Part shown: one piece after another, positions 6,863 to 7,832 of the stretch | Numbering within the stretch: position 1 is the first letter of the stretch | Layout: each line of letters begins with the position of its first letter | Assembly: GCA_963694535.1 (NCBI GenBank) | Contig: CAVODE010000083.1 | Span: 1-7,832, forward strand | Reading direction: 5' to 3' | Source: UBA2979 sp963694535 | Lineage (GTDB): Bacteria; Chloroflexota; Dehalococcoidia; UBA2979 | DNA: 7,832 nucleotides | Translations under genes and position numbers: made by a program | The notes under the pieces: model-generated | Database searches by the model: none | Told to the model about the DNA's origin: nothing | Seen by the model: the letters and a program-made list of their open reading frames with translations, nothing else

Positions 6863-7666
6863 TTGAGTTACGAAGAGATCGTTTTTGAGCGTCAGGGTCA
6901 TGTTGGTATTTTGACATTGAACCGTCCTGATGTACTAAATGCATTGAATAAGAACCTCCAGAATGAGACACGTGCAGTATGTAGTGAAATTGAGTCGGAT
7001 GACAACATTCGTGCTCTGATTGTTACTGGATCGGGTAGAGGCTTTTGTGCGGGCGCTGATTTAACAGGAAGAATTGACTCAGAAGAGCCAAAAATCCTTG
7101 ATCAAAATCATCGACTTGATGAATTCGGCTGGGTAGGTGAGCAGGCTATTTCCTTTTATCGAATGACAAAACCTACGATTGCGGCGGTGAATGGCATTGC
7201 GGTTGGAGCAGGTATGAGTATGGCGCTCGCTTGCGACTTGCGAGTGGGTTCTGAATTGACTCGATTCAAGACCACATTTTTGGAGAGAAGCTTGTCACCA
7301 GATAGTGGAATGTCGTTCTTTCTACCAAGAATATTGGGATATTCAAGAGCTATGGATTTGATTCTTACGTCTCGCATGATTGATTCAACTGAAGCTTACC
7401 GATTAGGTCTCCTCGATAGATTGATTGATTCTTCTGAAAACTTACTAGACGAGGCTCTAGCTTTTGCTGAAGAAATCACTCGATGGCCACCAATGGCAGT
7501 CCGATCAGCAAAAAGAGTCACCCAACGAAATCTACATGTGGAGTTAGAACAGGCACTAATTAACGAAAGTTCTGCATTAAAATTTGCTCAAAAGGCACCT
7601 CACGACGTTGCGGAATCTAGACGATCATGGGAAGAGAAGCGCGCTCCTGAATTTACAGGATTGTAA
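6863..7666 (+). CDS. Enoyl-CoA hydratase/isomerase (crotonase) family protein, PaaG-like
   Basis: A 267-residue cytosolic enzyme of acyl-CoA metabolism, full length for the crotonase fold. The oxyanion-hole segments are GRGFCAGADL (59-68) and NGIAVGAGMSMALACD (110-125). The active-site region LERSLSPDSGMSFFLPRILG (140-159) has Glu141 where hydratases carry their first catalytic Glu (Glu144 in rat mitochondrial ECH). The position of the second one (Glu164 in rat, in a S-x-A-M-E context) is Asp165 here (SRAMDLILTS). The PDSG form of the loop resembles PaaG-type isomerases more than classical hydratases, so double-bond isomerisation or an epoxide/oxepin-type reaction is as likely as hydration. 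The start codon is TTG, supported by a GAGGG Shine-Dalgarno and an upstream in-frame stop. It is transcribed divergently from the P450 and converges on the ABC exporter, so it is a single-gene unit here. Family assignment is secure, substrate unknown. Confidence 0.93.
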   Translation: MSYEEIVFERQGHVGILTLNRPDVLNALNKNLQNETRAVCSEIESDDNIRALIVTGSGRGFCAGADLTGRIDSEEPKILDQNHRLDEFGWVGEQAISFYRMTKPTIAAVNGIAVGAGMSMALACDLRVGSELTRFKTTFLERSLSPDSGMSFFLPRILGYSRAMDLILTSRMIDSTEAYRLGLLDRLIDSSENLLDEALAFAEEITRWPPMAVRSAKRVTQRNLHVELEQALINESSALKFAQKAPHDVAESRRSWEEKRAPEFTGL

Positions 7667-7683
7667 AATTTAACCCACCAAGC

Positions 7684-7717
7684 ACTAGTCGTTGAACTGC
7701 ATAATTTATTGACTAGT
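7684..7717. repeat. Short inverted repeat between convergent crotonase and ABC exporter genes
   Basis: ACTAGTC (7684-7690) and GACTAGT (7711-7717) are perfect reverse complements separated by 20 nt that include the ABC gene stop codon. The site sits where a bidirectional terminator would be expected, but the 7 bp stem is short, the loop long and no U-tract follows. A termination role is only a possibility. Confidence 0.3.
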
Positions 7718-7832
7718 CAGGCCATATTGCATTTCGTATAACTGGGTGTAGATTCCGCCCTGAGCGATCAAGTCTTCGTGACTACCATTCTCAACTAGTT
7801 CTCCCTGATGAAACACTAGGATTCGGTCAACA
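7706..7832 (-). CDS. ABC exporter (fused membrane-ATPase type), C-terminal fragment
   Basis: The minus strand is open from the right edge to a TAA (7708-7706) and gives 41 residues starting VDRILVFHQGELVENGSHED and continuing LIAQGGIYTQLYEMQYG. This is the characteristic end of the nucleotide-binding domain of MsbA/MdlB-like exporters: the strand just after the H-loop ('D-x-I-x-V'), the 'G-x-x-x-E-x-G-x-H-x-x-L' motif, and the 'G-x-Y-x-x-L-Y-x-x-Q' helix. Walker A, Walker B, the signature motif and the membrane domain are outside the window, so the transported substrate cannot be inferred. It converges on the crotonase gene with a 39 bp gap. The family call is confident despite the short fragment. 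Confidence 0.88.
   Translation of the reverse strand, partial: VDRILVFHQGELVENGSHEDLIAQGGIYTQLYEMQYGLTSQ

Noticed and set aside
7684..7800. Cluster of three ACTAGT hexamers (7684, 7712, 7795), with others near 3206 and 5187
   Set aside because: Only slightly above chance for an AT-leaning palindromic hexamer, two copies fall in coding sequence, and spacing is irregular. Not enough to call a regulator site beyond the short inverted repeat listed.

Overview
The window carries six complete protein genes and the 3' ends of two more, densely packed. No rRNA, tRNA, CRISPR array, insertion sequence or integrase was seen. G+C content looks moderate to low (low-to-mid 40s percent by eye). The mix is a luciferase-like flavin monooxygenase tail, a cytochrome P450, a double-hotdog hydratase, a GMC oxidoreductase, a crotonase and an M3 peptidase, with leaderless-type promoters and GTG/TTG starts. 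This suggests a free-living, oxidative, organic-matter-degrading bacterium. A marine SAR202-type Chloroflexota or a low-GC actinobacterium would fit, but that is inference from gene content and not a phylogenetic result.

Layout: the left edge holds the last 44 codons of a plus-strand luciferase-like monooxygenase. A run of five minus-strand genes follows, transcribed right to left: cytochrome P450 (6744-5350), M3 oligopeptidase (5298-3292), MaoC/FAS1-like double-hotdog protein (3214-2315), GMC oxidoreductase (2299-746) and adenine phosphoribosyltransferase (718-161). The last three are tightly linked, with 15 and 27 nt gaps. The P450 and the peptidase each have a promoter-like sequence whose -10 hexamer ends 6 nt before the ATG, so each may be made as a leaderless mRNA. 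At 6863 a plus-strand crotonase diverges from the P450 across a 118 bp shared intergenic region. It converges on the 3' end of an ABC exporter gene at the right edge.

Function: P450 hydroxylation, GMC alcohol oxidation, (de)hydration of a CoA-thioester double bond by the hotdog protein and crotonase-type isomerisation/hydration are steps that could act together on an aliphatic or alicyclic acid or alcohol. The P450 + MaoC-like + GMC + divergent crotonase group could therefore be a small oxidative catabolic module. The peptidase and the purine-salvage gene look like housekeeping passengers. The substrate cannot be read from the sequence.

I did not find clear evidence of a wholly new system. 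The points most worth checking are the two matching leaderless promoters, the unusual catalytic motifs of the double-hotdog protein, the N-terminally extended P450 with altered meander residues, and the in-frame single-stop arrangement between the hotdog and GMC genes.
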